Assembly (NCBI GenBank): GCA_031260425.1
Contig: JAIRJX010000045.1
Coordinates: 1-40,801 of the forward strand
DNA: 40,801 bases
Source: Gemmobacter sp.
GTDB lineage: Bacteria > Pseudomonadota > Alphaproteobacteria > Rhodobacterales > Rhodobacteraceae
Direction of reading: 5' to 3'
The notes beneath the pieces were generated by a model. That model saw only the letters and a list, made by a program, of their open reading frames with translations, was not told the origin of the DNA and ran no database searches. Below are positions 39,748 to 40,801 of this stretch, piece after piece. A program made the position numbers and the translations under genes. Position 1 is the first letter of the stretch; each line of letters starts with the position of its first letter.

Positions 39748-40560
39748 TCAGGGCCGCGCCTCTTCCAACCGCCCGCCGAGCCGGATCATCCGCAGCTTCA
39801 CCGCCAGACCGCTGCGGTCATCGGTCTCCACATAGATGCCCGACAAGGTGGCCGGGCCATTGGCGGGGGTGAAACGCTCCTTCGGCATCCCGGTGACGAA
39901 ACGCCGCAGCGGCTCCAGCTTATCCATGCCGATGACCGAATTGTAGTCGCCGCACATCCCGGCATCGCTGAGATAGCCGGTGCCACCGGGCAGAATCTGC
40001 CCGTCGCCGGTCGGCACATGGGTATGCGTGCCGACAACAAGGCTCGCGCGCCCGTCGCACCAATGCCCCATCGCCATCTTCTCGGATGTCGCCTCGCAAT
40101 GGACATCCACGACGATGGCCTGCGCGAGCCCGCCCAGCGGATGCGCCTTCAACACCCCGTCAATGGCCGAGAACGGATCGTCAAAGGGCCGCTTCATGAA
40201 GACCTGCCCCAGAACCTGCGCCACCAGCACCTTGCGCCCACGGGCATCGGAGAACAGCCGCGCGCCCCTGCCCGGCGCCAGCTTCGCGAAGTTCAGCGGT
40301 CGCAGGATGCGGCTCTCCTGCTCGATAAAGGGCAGCATGTCCTTTTGGTCGAAAGCGTGGTCGCCCAGGGTCAGGCAATCCGCTCCCGCCGCCAGCAGGG
40401 CCTTCGCATGCTCCGCCGTCAGTCCCGCACCTGAAGAGGCATTCTCGCCATTGACCACGACGAAATCCAGCCCCCATTCCGCCCGCAGGCCCGGCAGCCG
40501 CTCCACGATGGCTGCGCGCCCGGCACGCCCCATCACATCGCCCAGAAACAGGATTCTCAT
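39748..40560 (-). CDS. TIGR00282 family metallophosphoesterase (YmdB-like)
   Basis: MRILFLGDVMGRAGRAAIVERLPGLR; VVNGENASSGAGLT; LGDHAFDQ; VDVHCEATSEKMAMGHWCDGRASLVVGTHTHVPTGDGQILPGGTGYLSDAGMCG. Confidence 0.95.
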   Translation of the reverse strand: MRILFLGDVMGRAGRAAIVERLPGLRAEWGLDFVVVNGENASSGAGLTAEHAKALLAAGADCLTLGDHAFDQKDMLPFIEQESRILRPLNFAKLAPGRGARLFSDARGRKVLVAQVLGQVFMKRPFDDPFSAIDGVLKAHPLGGLAQAIVVDVHCEATSEKMAMGHWCDGRASLVVGTHTHVPTGDGQILPGGTGYLSDAGMCGDYNSVIGMDKLEPLRRFVTGMPKERFTPANGPATLSGIYVETDDRSGLAVKLRMIRLGGRLEEARP

Positions 40561-40601
40561 GCCCCAGCAGTAGGGCCGCCCGCCCCGCCGCGCAAGGCCT
40601 C

Positions 40602-40651
40602 CTGCCTTTGCTTCTTGGACAAATACTCCGGGGTCCGGGGCAGAGCCCCGG
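40602..40651. repeat. Rhodobacteraceae-like intergenic element with GC hairpin
   Basis: CTTTGCTTCTTGGACAAATACTCCGGGGTCCGGGGCAGAGCCCCGG; perfect CCGGGGC-AGA-GCCCCGG stem at 40635-40651. Confidence 0.6.
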
Positions 40652-40687
40652 TGTGGGCTTTGGGCCGGGTGCGCGGGGGGCTAGTTC

Positions 40688-40745
40688 GGGGGGGGGGGGG
40701 GGGGGGGGGGCGGGCGGCCGGGGGGGGGGCGGAAACACGGGGGGG
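40688..40745. other. G-homopolymer stretch, probable sequencing/assembly artefact
   Basis: G x23 at 40688-40710, G x10 at 40720-40729 and another G run at 40739-40745. Confidence 0.7.
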
Positions 40746-40801
40746 TGATCGGGGCAGGGCGGGCGGAGATATGCGGCGCGAAGCGCCAGGGCCCCCGCCC
40801 G

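Noticed and set aside
36921-39872. 983-aa plus-strand ORF
   Set aside because: Antisense to YebC and the SLC13 permease, both with clear family motifs; composition (His/Arg/Asp/Gln-rich) is typical of shadow frames in GC-rich DNA.
40181-40738. 185-aa minus ORF starting MFPPPPRPPAPPPPPPPE
   Set aside because: N-terminus derives from the G-homopolymer artefact and the rest is a shadow frame of the YmdB-like gene.

Overview
The window reads as a GC-rich alphaproteobacterial (Rhodobacterales-like) chromosomal segment of about 34 protein-coding genes. No rRNA, tRNA, CRISPR array or intact mobile element was recognised. Main blocks: (i) a YejABEF-type peptide ABC importer (1-4477, minus) and a membrane-anchored cytochrome c divergent from monofunctional prephenate dehydratase; (ii) an SRPBCC protein, NudC and CpdB; (iii) an eight-gene minus-strand locus (10827-20101) with a MarR regulator, an SDR, two different FAD amine-oxidase-like enzymes and a complete Dpp/Opp-type ABC importer; (iv) an acyl phosphotransferase/acetate kinase pair next to an agmatinase-family ureohydrolase; (v) a flagellar block (DUF1217, FlbT, FlaF, flagellin, FlgN-like, rod-binding protein, FliK, FlgD); (vi) PHA synthase followed by a YhiI-RbbA-YhhJ-type ABC system, with an FNR-like box upstream; (vii) YebC, an SLC13/TrkA-C permease and a TIGR00282/YmdB-like phosphoesterase. 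The window ends in a G-homopolymer-rich stretch that looks like a sequence artefact. The most interesting non-coding signals are a degenerate ~110-130 bp tandem repeat at 6321-6640 with a diverged copy near 23540, the FNR-like box before phaC, a palindrome at the MarR gene, two N7-spaced TTAx motifs in front of flagellar genes, and several strong intergenic hairpins. The best candidate for an uncharacterised system is the MarR/dual-oxidoreductase/ABC importer locus. No clearly novel system can be proven from sequence alone.
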